Below, piece by piece: positions 38,399-47,761 of a DNA stretch of 64,000 nucleotides. The stretch lies in contig NZ_SJOD01000005.1 of assembly GCF_004331175.1 (NCBI RefSeq), forward strand, positions 248,001 to 312,000, in the 5' to 3' direction. The notes under the pieces are model-generated. The model was not told the origin of the DNA, did no database searches, and was given only the letters and a program-made list of their open reading frames with translations. The stretch comes from Acinetobacter sp. ANC 4178. GTDB taxonomy: Bacteria > Pseudomonadota > Gammaproteobacteria > Pseudomonadales > Moraxellaceae. The position numbers were made by a program, and so were the translations under genes. The first letter of the stretch is position 1. Every line of letters starts with the position of its first letter.

Positions 38399-39541
38399 AT
38401 GACTACTCCTCCACAGTCCAAATTCTTACGTCATGCACCCCGTGACGGCTTAAGTACAACTTCATTACCTTCGAAGTGGCACAAATTGCACCTCGACCCA
38501 TGGTTATGCCTCTATTTATTGCTCACTGCACTATTAGGCTTAACGGTGCTCTATAGCGCTTCAGAGCAAGATTGGGGTTTAGTGTCCAAACAAGCCATTA
38601 GTTTCACCATTGGTTTTTTCACCATGTTAGGTTTGGCTCAAGTTCCACCAAAGGTTTATCAATCTTTTGCACCTTATCTATATATAGTGGCACTGTTGTC
38701 ACTTATTGGGGTCAAACTCTTTGGCGAAGTACGTTTAGGTGCACAACGCTGGATTGACATTCCTGGGCTAGGTAGCGTACAACCCAGTGAATTTATGAAA
38801 ATTGCCATGCCCTTGATGATTGCATGGTTTTTAGCAAGACGACCACTACCCCCAAAAATTGGGCAGATTGGCATTTGTCTGATCTTTATTGGCATCCCTT
38901 TTATTTTAATTGCTGAACAGCCCGATCTTGGTACGTCATTATTGGTACTTTCCAGTGGGATCTTTGTTTTATTCCTCAGTGGCTTATCTTGGCGTTTAAT
39001 TGCAACTGCATTCGGACTCGCAGCACTGATTATTCCTATTGCTTGGCAATTTTTACTGCATGATTATCAACGACAACGGGTGTTAACTTTGATCCATCCC
39101 GAAGCCGATGCACTGGGTACAGGTTGGAATATTATTCAATCAGAAACTGCGATTGGATCTGGCGGCATTTCGGGTAAAGGCTATTTATTAGGCACTCAAT
39201 CGCACTTACATTTTTTACCAGAAGGTCATACCGATTTTATTATTGCTGCATTTTCTGAGGAATTTGGGCTAATTGGTATTATCATATTGATTGTATTGTA
39301 CTTTGCGATCATTAGCCGAACGTTTCAAATTGGATTAAACAGTTTTCATAACTTTGGCCGTTTAGTGGCAAGCAGTTTTGCTTTGTCATTTTTTGTATAT
39401 GTCTTTGTCAATGCGGGCATGGTCAGTGGTATTTTACCCGTAGTGGGTGTGCCTTTACCTTTTATGAGTTATGGCGGTACTGCAATTATTACTTTAATGG
39501 CCACTTTTGGCGTTGTGATGTCAATTCATACACATCGATAA
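38399..39541 (+). CDS. rodA: Rod shape-determining SEDS protein RodA
   Basis: SEDS-family peptidoglycan glycosyltransferase of 380 residues that works with PBP2 in the elongasome. About ten transmembrane helices can be seen from residue 32 on. SEDS motifs are GAQRWIDIPGLGSVQPSEFMK, EQPDLGTSLL, GSGGISGKGYLLGTQSHLHF and PEGHTDFIIAAFSEEFG, with LPFMSYGGTA near the end. PBP2 (mrdA) is not adjacent here. mltB follows after 20 bases and the two are likely co-transcribed. The start has no clear ribosome-binding site. Confidence 0.96.
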   Translation: MTTPPQSKFLRHAPRDGLSTTSLPSKWHKLHLDPWLCLYLLLTALLGLTVLYSASEQDWGLVSKQAISFTIGFFTMLGLAQVPPKVYQSFAPYLYIVALLSLIGVKLFGEVRLGAQRWIDIPGLGSVQPSEFMKIAMPLMIAWFLARRPLPPKIGQIGICLIFIGIPFILIAEQPDLGTSLLVLSSGIFVLFLSGLSWRLIATAFGLAALIIPIAWQFLLHDYQRQRVLTLIHPEADALGTGWNIIQSETAIGSGGISGKGYLLGTQSHLHFLPEGHTDFIIAAFSEEFGLIGIIILIVLYFAIISRTFQIGLNSFHNFGRLVASSFALSFFVYVFVNAGMVSGILPVVGVPLPFMSYGGTAIITLMATFGVVMSIHTHR

Positions 39542-39561
39542 TTTTTTAGGATTTAACCTAT

Positions 39562-40563
39562 ATGACACATTTGTCTATTAATAAAAAACTGAAGCGTTTA
39601 TTTTTACTTATTGGTACATTTTCAGCTACCAGTTTTTGCCAAGCCAATGATTTTGCAAATGATCCTCAATATTCCAGTTTTAAACAAAAAACCATGCAAA
39701 GCTATGGTTTAACTGCTGAGCAAGTCGATTGGGCAATGAATGGCTCCCGCAATCTTCCAAACATTATCAATATTATGAACCGACCAGGTGAAAGTAAACC
39801 CTGGTATGACTATAAAACCAATTTCATGTCGGAAAGCACCATTCAACGTGGCGTTCAATTCAAAAATCAATATGCAGACACATTAAACCGAGCTGAACAG
39901 CAATTTGGTGTTCCACAATCGGTAATTTTGGGCATTTTAGGCGTAGAAACAGGTTTTGGTGCCAATAAAGGTAATTTCATTACCCGAGACGCATTAGCAA
40001 CGCTTGCATTTGGCTATGAACGTCGCGCTGCCTATTTCCAAGATGAACTGTCTGCACTGATTGCATGGACGTATAAAGACGGTGTGCCGACAAACTCTGT
40101 TGTAGGGTCTTATGCTGGTGCAATTGGCTATCCACAATTTATGCCCAGTAACATTCCTAAATATGGTGTGGACTACGATGGTAATGGTCATATTGACCTG
40201 AGAAATTCAGCCGTCGATGCCATTGGTTCTATTGCAAACTATTTAGCACAACATGGCTGGCAACGAAATCAACCGATTGGTTTTGCTGCACGTTATACAG
40301 GTTCAACCCCTGATACCATTATTGCTAAAAATCTAGAACAACCGACCCCCTACGGCGTATTAAAACCGCAGGGTATTTCACCCATCAATCCAGTGGTGCA
40401 AATTGATGATTTAGATATGGTTAATGTCATTCAACTTCAAGAGAATTATGGCTCGATTTACTATATTACTTACCCGAATTTTCAAGTCATTACCACTTAT
40501 AATAAGAGCCGCATGTATGCCACTGCTGTATGGCAATTAGGCACTGAAATCGCTAGCCGTTAA
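39562..40563 (+). CDS. mltB: Lytic murein transglycosylase B
   Basis: Exported lytic transglycosylase of 333 residues that cleaves peptidoglycan glycan strands to 1,6-anhydroMurNAc ends. The signal peptide ends near CQAND (about residue 28). TSFC does not match the lipobox rule, so it may be periplasmic rather than lipid-anchored. The catalytic Glu is E129 in GVETGFGANKGNF. FMPSNIPKYGVDYDGNGHIDLRNS is typical of the MltB domain, and YDGNGHIDL resembles its calcium-binding loop. It is 20 bases downstream of rodA. Confidence 0.93.
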   Translation: MTHLSINKKLKRLFLLIGTFSATSFCQANDFANDPQYSSFKQKTMQSYGLTAEQVDWAMNGSRNLPNIINIMNRPGESKPWYDYKTNFMSESTIQRGVQFKNQYADTLNRAEQQFGVPQSVILGILGVETGFGANKGNFITRDALATLAFGYERRAAYFQDELSALIAWTYKDGVPTNSVVGSYAGAIGYPQFMPSNIPKYGVDYDGNGHIDLRNSAVDAIGSIANYLAQHGWQRNQPIGFAARYTGSTPDTIIAKNLEQPTPYGVLKPQGISPINPVVQIDDLDMVNVIQLQENYGSIYYITYPNFQVITTYNKSRMYATAVWQLGTEIASR

Positions 40564-40575
40564 GGTTAGCTTTTA
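40552..40575 (+). terminator. Terminator overlapping mltB stop
   Basis: Arms GCTAGCC (40552-40558) and GGTTAGC (40564-40570) pair with one G-T, followed by TTTTAA. The stop codon lies in the loop. Confidence 0.5.
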
Positions 40576-40855
40576 ATTTAAATAAAAATGTCAATCTTTT
40601 TTTTAGCAACAATGTGCATAAAATGTGCAAATTAAATATTTAGTTACAATACTGTATATTTATTAACCATAAAACAATTTAATTACCTACTTTTTGTAAA
40701 GATTTCGGTATAAAGACTAGACACCTTCACTGCGGCATGAATATTATCCATCTCGTCAAATGTAGTTGCACAAGTGAATAAATCGACCCGTTTGCTTGTA
40801 ATTCAAGGTTTTACTGCTGAATTACTACTCTGCAAACCCGTCTTTAGGAGATTTT

Positions 40856-41467
40856 ATGCATTCTTCAGTGAAATATATTCTTGCCATAGCGACCACGTTC
40901 GCCCTGACCCAGTCTGAGGCTGAATTGGTTCAATCATCGTCATTAAATAATGACAATGATAATTCACGTTTAGCAGCACGTGTTTTAAACAAAGATGCTC
41001 AGAGTTTTAACTCTCACTTTTCAAATCTAAATAGCCTTTCAATTACTGAGAGTTCTGGAGATAAAATTCGCCGCGAAACCATTGCAGCGAAAATTGAAAT
41101 CCCAGCAAATGAGCCTTCAGTCATTGACAAGTTAAATGATGTTGCGTCAAACACAGTTCGTCAATTTAGCCAAACTGGTGTAGCTTCATGGTATGGTCGT
41201 CAGTTCCATGGTCGTAAAACTGCAAATGGTGAAACATTTGACATGAATGCGTTAACAGCCGCTCATCGTAGCCTGCCACTTAATTGCTACATTCGTGTGA
41301 CCAACAAAAACAACGGCAAAAGCGTAGTTGTTAAAGTCAATGACCGTGGTCCATTCCATGGCAACCGTGTGGTCGATCTTTCTTATGGTGCTGCCAAACA
41401 GCTTGGTATTACCAATGCAGGGACAGCAAAAGTAAGTATTGAACGCGTTGCAGGCCCCAACTCTTAA
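40856..41467 (+). CDS. RlpA-like septal ring protein
   Basis: Protein of 203 residues with a signal peptide (cleavage after SEA, residue 22) and a C-terminal double-psi beta-barrel RlpA domain at about 105-200. Features include GVASWYGRQFHGRKTANGE, the catalytic-type Asp in NDRGPFHGNRVVDLS, and AAKQLGITNAG. Known RlpA proteins are lipoproteins with a SPOR domain. Here neither a lipobox nor a SPOR domain is present, so the protein should be soluble in the periplasm. AGGAGA precedes the ATG. It lies after mltB, separated by 292 bases of promoter-like sequence. Confidence 0.9.
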   Translation: MHSSVKYILAIATTFALTQSEAELVQSSSLNNDNDNSRLAARVLNKDAQSFNSHFSNLNSLSITESSGDKIRRETIAAKIEIPANEPSVIDKLNDVASNTVRQFSQTGVASWYGRQFHGRKTANGETFDMNALTAAHRSLPLNCYIRVTNKNNGKSVVVKVNDRGPFHGNRVVDLSYGAAKQLGITNAGTAKVSIERVAGPNS

Positions 41468-41493
41468 TTTCACAGATGCACAATACATTTGAC

Positions 41494-41520
41494 AAAAAGC
41501 CACATCTCAGTGGCTTTTTT
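41494..41520 (+). terminator. rlpA-like gene terminator
   Basis: Ten-base stem AAAAAGCCAC/GTGGCTTTTT, six-base loop and T run, 26 bases after the stop at 41467. Confidence 0.85.
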
Positions 41521-41595
41521 TATTTTCTCATTTAATTAATATGTTATTTTAAAAAAAAGACAATAAATCGACGACCTGTGGGGGGAAACGATCTA

Positions 41596-43374
41596 ATGAC
41601 AAAATCAATCCAATATTTAACAATTTCACATTTAAAAGTTTTTGCTGTGCTCAGTACGGTTTTATTGTCTGCTTGTAGTTACTCCATCTCAAAGCATATC
41701 CATCGCGGTCAAAAAATAGACCCCAGACAAGATTCTACTTTTATTCTGCATGGCGGTCCCATTCTTACTATGCAAGGCGATACCCCGACTTACGTAGAAG
41801 CGATGTTGGTCGAAAATGGGATGATCAAATTTACTGGCTCTCTTGCTGATGCCAAACGACTCAATTTGCGTGCTCAACGATTTAACTTAAAAAATCATAC
41901 TGTGATTCCCGGACTCATCGATGCGCACAGCCATGCTAATAGCGTCGGCTTACAGCAAACTGTTGCCAATCTTTATTCTCCCCCAGATGGCAAAGTCACC
42001 GATATCCCCTCTTTAATTCAAGCAATGCAAGCATGGAAAAATAATAATCCCACCTTTATTCAACAAGCTTCGGGGTGGATTATTGGCAATGGATATGATG
42101 ATGCCCAATTAAAAGAACAACGCCATCCTACCGCTAAGGAACTGGATGAAATCTCAACCGAACAACCTGTGATTGTTTTACATCAATCTGGTCATTTGGC
42201 TACAGTTAATACCAAAGCACTCAAACTACTCAAAATTGATGCCCAAACCCCAAATCCAACTGGTGGAGTTATTCGTCGTAAAGCTAATTCTAAAGAACCC
42301 AATGGTGTACTTGAAGAAAGTGTAGTTTTTAAAGCCATGATCCAAATTTTCCAGCATATGCCACCCGAAACCATGGAAAACATGGCGCTGACGGCTGTTC
42401 AGACTTATGTCAAAAATGGATACACCACCATTCAAGAAGGTCGAGCAGATGCAGGGACTTCAGAAATGTGGCGAGATTTAGCGAAAAATGGCAAATTGCC
42501 AGTAGATTTGGTGGTCTATCCAGATATCAGCACCGAAAAAAACTATATGCTGCAACATGGCACTACTCGGGAATATAAACACCATTATAGAATTGGGGGC
42601 GTCAAAATTAGTCTGGATGGATCTCCACAAGGTAAAACTGCTTGGCTCACCAAACCCTATCTAGTCCCGCCTGAAGGTCAAAAAAAATCTTATCGGGGTT
42701 ATGCAGCCTTCCCACAACAAAGTACGGTACAAAATCTGATTGATTTAGCTTTTCAAAATAATTGGCAAATTTTAGCGCACGCCAATGGCGATGCTGCAAT
42801 TGATCAATATTTAAATACCATTGAGAAAGCTACAGCTAAATTTCCAACCCAAGATCGGCGCAATGTGATTATTCACGCACAAACCATGCGCGAAGACCAA
42901 TTGGATAAGGCCAAAGAATTGAAGCTCATTCCGTCTTTCTTCTCTCTGCATACTTATTACTGGGGAGACTGGCACATTCATGAGACTTTAGGTCTACAAC
43001 GTGCTCAAAATATTTCCCCTACTGGCTCAGCTTTAAGAAAAGGGATTTTATTTACCGAACATCATGATGCACCCGTCATTCCTCCAAATAGCATGATGAC
43101 TTTGGACACCACCGTAAACCGTGTGACCCGTAGCGGTAAAATTTTAGGTGCGGATCAACGTGTCAATCCTTATCTTGCGCTCAAGAGCATGACCAGTTGG
43201 GCTGCCTATCAATATTTTGAAGAAGACAGCAAAGGTACACTGGCTGCTGGGAAATTAGCTGACTTTGTGATTCTAGATAAGAACCCGATGACGGTACCTA
43301 GCGATCAGATCAAAAATATTAAAGTGCTTGCGACCTTTAAAGAAGGCAAAGAAATTTTTCATGCAGGAAATTAA
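41596..43374 (+). CDS. Lipoprotein amidohydrolase family 3 (YtcJ-like)
   Basis: Predicted lipoprotein of 592 residues with lipobox LLSAC (C27). The metal-dependent hydrolase domain shows GLIDAHSHANSVG (HxH metal ligands), a later GGVKISLDGSPQGKTAWL, LAHANGDAAIDQYL and FFSLHTYYWGDWH, with the domain closing at DFVILDKNP. It is of the YtcJ/amidohydrolase_3 type, which acts on N-acyl or imine substrates of mostly unknown nature. A GTG at 41578 is in frame, but the ATG at 41596 with a GGGGG upstream gives a proper lipoprotein signal. Exported members of this family are less common than cytoplasmic ones. Confidence 0.87.
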   Translation: MTKSIQYLTISHLKVFAVLSTVLLSACSYSISKHIHRGQKIDPRQDSTFILHGGPILTMQGDTPTYVEAMLVENGMIKFTGSLADAKRLNLRAQRFNLKNHTVIPGLIDAHSHANSVGLQQTVANLYSPPDGKVTDIPSLIQAMQAWKNNNPTFIQQASGWIIGNGYDDAQLKEQRHPTAKELDEISTEQPVIVLHQSGHLATVNTKALKLLKIDAQTPNPTGGVIRRKANSKEPNGVLEESVVFKAMIQIFQHMPPETMENMALTAVQTYVKNGYTTIQEGRADAGTSEMWRDLAKNGKLPVDLVVYPDISTEKNYMLQHGTTREYKHHYRIGGVKISLDGSPQGKTAWLTKPYLVPPEGQKKSYRGYAAFPQQSTVQNLIDLAFQNNWQILAHANGDAAIDQYLNTIEKATAKFPTQDRRNVIIHAQTMREDQLDKAKELKLIPSFFSLHTYYWGDWHIHETLGLQRAQNISPTGSALRKGILFTEHHDAPVIPPNSMMTLDTTVNRVTRSGKILGADQRVNPYLALKSMTSWAAYQYFEEDSKGTLAAGKLADFVILDKNPMTVPSDQIKNIKVLATFKEGKEIFHAGN

Positions 43375-43394
43375 ATTTGTGAAGACCAACTTAA

Positions 43395-43423
43395 AACGCA
43401 GTTCAAACTAATTGAACTGCGTT
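43395..43423 (+). terminator. Stem-loop after amidohydrolase
   Basis: Perfect 12-base stem AACGCAGTTCAA/TTGAACTGCGTT with loop ACTAA, 20 bases after the stop. The T tail is poor. Confidence 0.55.
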
Positions 43424-43555
43424 ACTGCATAACAAAACAAATGATAGAAACGGGCTAAAATTTAATTTCAAATTTTGACCTCGTTTGTTTTCTATTTTAT
43501 AGTTTCTCAAGAACAAGGATATAAAAAATACAATAAGCATTTGCAGGAGCAACGC

Positions 43556-44011
43556 ATGAAAACGATAAACGAATGGTTCGATGAATACAGTGAAAGCCAC
43601 CAAAATAAAACCAATAAAATGATTCACTGGCTTTGCGTACCGACAATTCTTTTTTCCATCATTGGCATTTTGGCGCATTTCAGCGTACTGCTGACTGCCC
43701 TCATTGTAATTCTCACCCTTATTTTTTATAGTCGACTCGATATTGTTTTAGCCATAGCAATGGCAGCCCTCATATTTGTAATGGCATGGCTTATTTTGAT
43801 TTTACCTGTTGGGGTCGGTTTTTATATTGCATTGTTCATTTTTGCTTGGATTGGGCAATTTTACGGGCATAAAATTGAAGGAAAGAAACCTTCTTTCTTC
43901 AAAGACCTCCAATTCCTCCTCATTGGCCCAATTTGGTGTATGGATGCATATCTAAGTAAACTGATACCCAAACTAAAAACCCACGCTAGAGCGCAAATGA
44001 ACGCCATTTAG
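43556..44011 (+). CDS. DUF962/Mpo1-like membrane protein
   Basis: Small membrane protein of 151 residues of the DUF962 (Mpo1/YGL010w-like) family. Yeast Mpo1 is an Fe(II)-dependent dioxygenase in fatty-acid alpha-oxidation. Visible hallmarks are the N-terminal YSESHQNKTNKMIHWLCVP with its conserved His residues, central hydrophobic helices, and the C-terminal WIGQFYGHKIEGKKPSFFKDL with another His. The ATG at 43556 is chosen because AGGAG lies six bases upstream. The frame continues upstream but without a credible start. Bacterial substrates are unknown. Confidence 0.87.
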   Translation: MKTINEWFDEYSESHQNKTNKMIHWLCVPTILFSIIGILAHFSVLLTALIVILTLIFYSRLDIVLAIAMAALIFVMAWLILILPVGVGFYIALFIFAWIGQFYGHKIEGKKPSFFKDLQFLLIGPIWCMDAYLSKLIPKLKTHARAQMNAI

Positions 44012-44018
44012 CGCATAA

Positions 44019-44073
44019 GCAAATTTTTCACAGTGGAATTACGCTTTTCGGCATGCTTCCACTGTAAATTTGC
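44019..44073. terminator. Convergent terminator before azlD
   Basis: Long two-part hairpin. An inner nine-base stem ACAGTGGAA/TTCCACTGT is extended by GCAAATTT/AAATTTGC on the outside, with a three-base bulge. It sits between two convergent genes. Confidence 0.7.
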
Positions 44074-44388
44074 TTAAAACACCCAAACTTCTAATGCATA
44101 AAAAAACAGCAAACTTAAAGCCAAACTGATTAAAACTTTCCTTAAAAATAAGGATACAAACACGCAAAATATCGCCGCATAAAAATAACTATTGCCCTGC
44201 AATGATCTCCACTCACCGTGATCAAAGAAAATAATCGGCATACAAATTGCGCTTAATAAACATGGTGCTGAATATTTCAACATGAGTTCGAAAAACATTG
44301 GAAATTGAAGAGCAACTTTAGGTTCTAAAAATACATAACGATTAAAAAACACAATTGCAGCCAACAAAAAAATAAAGGTCCAACTCAT
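44074..44388 (-). CDS. azlD: AzlD-type branched-chain amino acid exporter subunit
   Basis: Small membrane subunit of 104 residues with four hydrophobic segments, matching the AzlD family (typically about 100 residues). The ATG overlaps the stop of azlC in an ATGA, so the two are translationally coupled. The same reading frame continues about 140 bases upstream, but that part is antisense-like overlap with azlC and is not the gene. It works with AzlC to export branched-chain amino acids or analogues. Confidence 0.88.
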   Translation of the reverse strand: MSWTFIFLLAAIVFFNRYVFLEPKVALQFPMFFELMLKYSAPCLLSAICMPIIFFDHGEWRSLQGNSYFYAAIFCVFVSLFLRKVLISLALSLLFFYALEVWVF

Positions 44389-45098
44389 TTTTCTTGCCCC
44401 CAATGCTCCAGACACGCCGCAACAAACATTCCCAACATGCCAGAAATTAAAATGGAGGCTTCTATATGCAGCGCGGTTAAACACAACGAGCTTAAAATTG
44501 TGGTGATGACACCAATTAAACTCATCCAATTTTTAATAAATGGAACAACAATCGCCACCAAAACAGCAACGATAGAAAAATCCAAATGCAAGCTCGACAA
44601 ATTAGGAACAGTCGAAGCCAAATAAATTCCCAAGAGACTAAATAACACCCAAGCGAGATAAAAACACAAGCCAGCACCCAATAAGTAATATGGACGACGC
44701 TGTTGCTTGGTCATGGCGACTGCAAATAATTCATCCGTCAATAAAAAACCCAATGGAATGCGGTAATAACTCGCCAAAACCGAGATATCTTTACGCAAGG
44801 TTAAAGCATAAATAAAATGCTGGCTGGTCAAGAAAAATACGGTAATTGCAATCGTCAATACTGTTGCATCCGCAGACCACATCCCCAAACTTACCAGTTG
44901 TGCGGCACCCGCAAACACGATTGCCGACATAGCCACCGCCTGCGGAATGCTCAGTCCCACATCAATGGCAACTGAACCCGCTAAAATTCCCCATGGCAGT
45001 ACCGCAATCGATAAAGGAACGATATCGAAAGCACCTTGGATAAAATCGTGAGATTTATGATGACTTGCAGCAGTCAATTGCTGTTGAGAAAGATCCAT
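44385..45098 (-). CDS. azlC: AzlC-type branched-chain amino acid exporter subunit
   Basis: Large membrane subunit, 237 residues from the ATG at 45098 (MDLSQQQL). Longer starts upstream would add an unlikely Cys-rich extension. The family region FDIVPLSIAVLPWGILAG opens the first helix, followed by FAGAAQLVSLG and LTLRKDISVLA. Six to seven hydrophobic segments are visible. It forms one transcript with azlD, and the AraC-type gene 176 bases upstream on the same strand is the probable regulator. The ribosome-binding site is weak. Confidence 0.9.
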   Translation of the reverse strand: MDLSQQQLTAASHHKSHDFIQGAFDIVPLSIAVLPWGILAGSVAIDVGLSIPQAVAMSAIVFAGAAQLVSLGMWSADATVLTIAITVFFLTSQHFIYALTLRKDISVLASYYRIPLGFLLTDELFAVAMTKQQRRPYYLLGAGLCFYLAWVLFSLLGIYLASTVPNLSSLHLDFSIVAVLVAIVVPFIKNWMSLIGVITTILSSLCLTALHIEASILISGMLGMFVAACLEHWGQEK

Positions 45099-45274
45099 AA
45101 TACATCTACTGAATAAACACACCAATAAAATAGGTGTTTTGCAGCATGCTGATCTTGTACAAAATTGCTGAATTACTGTGAAATGATTATGTTGTAGAAA
45201 CGAAGCAAATAATCTCAATTAAATTGATAAATTTTAATCACTTAAATAACAAATTCAAATTAGAGTCGTTTCCT

Positions 45275-46105
45275 CTAACGTAGACTCATCACATATTGCA
45301 AAGGTGTCACCCCCACTGATTTTTTGAAATGCCGATTAAAATGACTCTGATCTGAAAAACCACATAAATCCGCCACCAAGGCAATATTTTCACCGCGTTT
45401 TAAAAGCTGCTTAGCTTGGTGTAAGCGAAACTGAATTAGCCATGCGTGGGGTGGAAGACCCGTATATTTTTTAAATTGTCGCAAAAAATGCCAAGGGCTT
45501 AAGCCTGCTGTTTCCGCCAATTCGTTCAGTGAATATTCCTTTTCAGGCGCACTTGCCAATAAATCTTTAATCATCAATATGCGATTTTGTGCTTCAGGCA
45601 AAGGCAACTCACCCAGCTTCGTGCGGCTGTGATGTGACATCAAATAAGCCAGTGTGGACAGATATAATGTTTGTTTAAATAATTGATTATCTTTATTTTC
45701 TAATAAATCGAACAATAAGCTCAGTTGTTGTGCCAAGCCTTCATCCTGAATCACGGCGTGTGGAAACCACGGCATCGTTCCTGAAGGTTGAAAAAAATCC
45801 TGACTCACATCTCTTAACATTTCAGGTGTCGGATAAATGGCGCGATAACGCCAACCCGTCTCCACTGCGGATGAACCCGTATGCACTTCATCAGCATTCA
45901 CTAAAATGATATGCCCTTTAGGTGCAATATGCAGTGCACCTGTACGATAAAATGACTGTGCCCCTTCCTCTATCACACCGATACAATAACCTTCATGCAC
46001 ATGTTTAGAGAATTGTTTTTGCACATAAGAAGCATTCAGTAACTCTAAGCCGCCCAATTCTTGGACATGCTTAAACTTAACAAATTCATGCTTCACTTTA
46101 CTCAT
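45275..46105 (-). CDS. AraC-family regulator of azlCD
   Basis: Transcription regulator of 276 residues. The N-terminal half is a cupin-like ligand domain (YCIGVIEEGAQSFYR, HIAPKGHIILVNADEVHTG). The C-terminal half has two helix-turn-helix motifs (YSLNELAETAGLSPWHFLRQFKK and IALVADLCGFSDQSHFNRHFKKSVGVTPLQY). AraC regulators of this type are commonly next to azlC, and here it is immediately upstream in the same direction, suggesting it controls amino acid export. Confidence 0.9.
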   Translation of the reverse strand: MSKVKHEFVKFKHVQELGGLELLNASYVQKQFSKHVHEGYCIGVIEEGAQSFYRTGALHIAPKGHIILVNADEVHTGSSAVETGWRYRAIYPTPEMLRDVSQDFFQPSGTMPWFPHAVIQDEGLAQQLSLLFDLLENKDNQLFKQTLYLSTLAYLMSHHSRTKLGELPLPEAQNRILMIKDLLASAPEKEYSLNELAETAGLSPWHFLRQFKKYTGLPPHAWLIQFRLHQAKQLLKRGENIALVADLCGFSDQSHFNRHFKKSVGVTPLQYVMSLR

Positions 46106-46201
46106 CTCGTTAATTCTTTATTCATGTCAGCTAAACTTACTTTCACATGCAAAATAACATGTCTATTTTTGCTGTATAGAACAAAATTGCTCTCTCATTC
46201 T

Positions 46202-46678
46202 TTATTGATAAATTCTGCCCTGATGTTTTAACCAACCATCGATATGATGCTGCTGTGGATCATGATGCGTCCAATGAATGACACCACCCTTCGGGTTGTA
46301 TTCATATTCGCCATAAAATTCAACCACATCCCCTTTTTTTAAATTTTCTATTCTAGGAGCCAAATCAATATTATGCGCGACCAACACAGTCAAGCCATTC
46401 TGTAAGGACAATATAAATTTCTGGTGCCTTGAGCCTTCATGATCATCAGCCAGAATCGCCTTAACTACGCCACTTGCACGGACTTGAACATTTTTTTGCT
46501 GTTGCTGAAAGGCCTGTTGTATTTTCTGACTATCATCAACCGTTGATATTATTTCCGATGAAATCGTCGTTGAAGACTCATTTTTAGGAAGCGTATGCTG
46601 TTCTCGGTTTATCCCTAGATAGGCAGCAATGAGAACCAAAATAACAACGCCAATTCTTAAATTTGTTTTATTCATCAT
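46202..46678 (-). CDS. DUF3465 membrane-anchored protein
   Basis: Protein of 158 residues with an N-terminal hydrophobic helix (about 9-23) that anchors it or acts as a signal peptide, followed by a linker and a C-terminal DUF3465 domain. The domain shows VQVRASGVVKAILADDHEGSRHQKF, the GDVVEFYGEYEYNPKGGVIHWTHHDP block and a Gly-Trp end. The family resembles OB-fold proteins, and the His-rich segments might bind metal or nucleic acid, but no function is known. A ribosome-binding site AAGGAT precedes two consecutive ATGs. Confidence 0.87.
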   Translation of the reverse strand: MMNKTNLRIGVVILVLIAAYLGINREQHTLPKNESSTTISSEIISTVDDSQKIQQAFQQQQKNVQVRASGVVKAILADDHEGSRHQKFILSLQNGLTVLVAHNIDLAPRIENLKKGDVVEFYGEYEYNPKGGVIHWTHHDPQQHHIDGWLKHQGRIYQ

Positions 46679-46702
46679 TTTGTTATCCTTTTTATTCGAT
46701 AT

Positions 46703-46730
46703 AAAAAAAGCCCCAAACGGGGCTTTTTTT
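46703..46730 (-). terminator. rpsB-tsf operon terminator
   Basis: Strong hairpin with GCCCC/GGGGC core, loop AAAC, extended by A7/T7. It lies just after the tsf stop codon. Confidence 0.9.
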
Positions 46731-46741
46731 GCAAAATAAAA

Positions 46742-47617
46742 TTATTTCGCAGCAGCTTGAGCAGCAGCAACTTCTTCAGCAAAAGAAAGTTCAGCTTTTT
46801 TCTCAATGCCTTCACCCACTTCGAAACGAACGAATTGAGCAACAGTTGTACCAGTCGCTTTTAATACGTCAGCAACTTTCTTGTCGTTGTCAATTACGTA
46901 CATTTGACGCTCAAGAACAACTTCATTCAAGTATTTCTCAACTGAACCAGTTACCATCTTCTCAACGATGTTTGCTGGCTTGCCAGATTCGATCGCTTTC
47001 GCTTCAGCAATTTCTTTCTCTTTCGCGATAAGATCAGCAGAAACACCTTCAGCAGTTACAGCAACTGGGTTGAACGCAGCAACGTGCATTGCAATACCTT
47101 TACCAGTATCAGCTTGACCAGTATAAGCAACAACAACACCAATTTTTAAACCGTGTTTGTAAACTGCAAGGTTTTCACCTTCAACAATTTTAGCACGACG
47201 TACTTGAATGTTTTCACCGATTTTTTGAACAAGAGCAATACGCGCTTCTTCAACAGTCGTGCCGTCTTCAAGTTTAAGTTCAGCAATTTTAGCAGCATCA
47301 GTTTCGCCAGCAGCAAGTGCAGCAGCAGCAACTTTAGCAGAGAAGCCAGCAAAGTTTTCGTCTTTAGCAACGAAGTCAGTTTGGCAGTTTACTTCTAAAA
47401 GAAGAGCTTTGTTGCCTTCTTGAGCAATTGTGATCGCGCCGTCAGCAGCGATGTTGCCCGCTTTTTTAGCAGCTTTAGCTTGACCAGATTTACGAAGGTT
47501 ATCAATCGCTAATTCGATGTCACCGTTCGCTTCTGTTAATGCTTTTTTACATTCCATCATTGCTAAACCAGTACGGTCACGCAATTCTTTAACCATGCTT
47601 GCAGTAATAGCAGTCAT
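46742..47617 (-). CDS. tsf: Elongation factor Ts
   Basis: Guanine nucleotide exchange factor for EF-Tu, 291 residues. The N-terminal UBA-like domain (LRDRTGLAMMECKKALTEANGDIELAIDNLRKSG) with the conserved TGxxMMxCKKAL motif, the CQTDFVAKDENF motif and the IGENIQVRR segment are all present. It follows rpsB as in most bacteria, with a hairpin between them. The coding sequence shows the strong codon bias expected for a highly expressed gene. Confidence 0.97.
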   Translation of the reverse strand: MTAITASMVKELRDRTGLAMMECKKALTEANGDIELAIDNLRKSGQAKAAKKAGNIAADGAITIAQEGNKALLLEVNCQTDFVAKDENFAGFSAKVAAAALAAGETDAAKIAELKLEDGTTVEEARIALVQKIGENIQVRRAKIVEGENLAVYKHGLKIGVVVAYTGQADTGKGIAMHVAAFNPVAVTAEGVSADLIAKEKEIAEAKAIESGKPANIVEKMVTGSVEKYLNEVVLERQMYVIDNDKKVADVLKATGTTVAQFVRFEVGEGIEKKAELSFAEEVAAAQAAAK

Positions 47618-47665
47618 GTGTATCTCCTAAAAATCGGTAGAAAATGAATTCTTTTTAGAACAGAA

Positions 47666-47693
47666 ACGGCCCAGAGGGATGCTCATGGGCCGT
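47666..47693 (-). promoter_or_regulatory. rpsB-tsf intercistronic hairpin
   Basis: Eight-base perfect stem ACGGCCCA/TGGGCCGT with a 12-base loop and no T tail. In E. coli a comparable hairpin in this gap partly ends transcription or marks processing, lowering tsf relative to rpsB. The same role is inferred here. Confidence 0.55.
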
Positions 47694-47761
47694 CTGCATA
47701 CATGACGCTTACTTTGCCACCATCACATGTCGCAAAAATGACAAGCTTGCGTCAAAACGCA

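Noticed and set aside
44389..44529. Upstream extension of the azlD frame that could suggest a frameshift or longer gene.
   Set aside because: The ATGA overlap with azlC and the usual AzlD length of about 100 residues fit a start at 44388.
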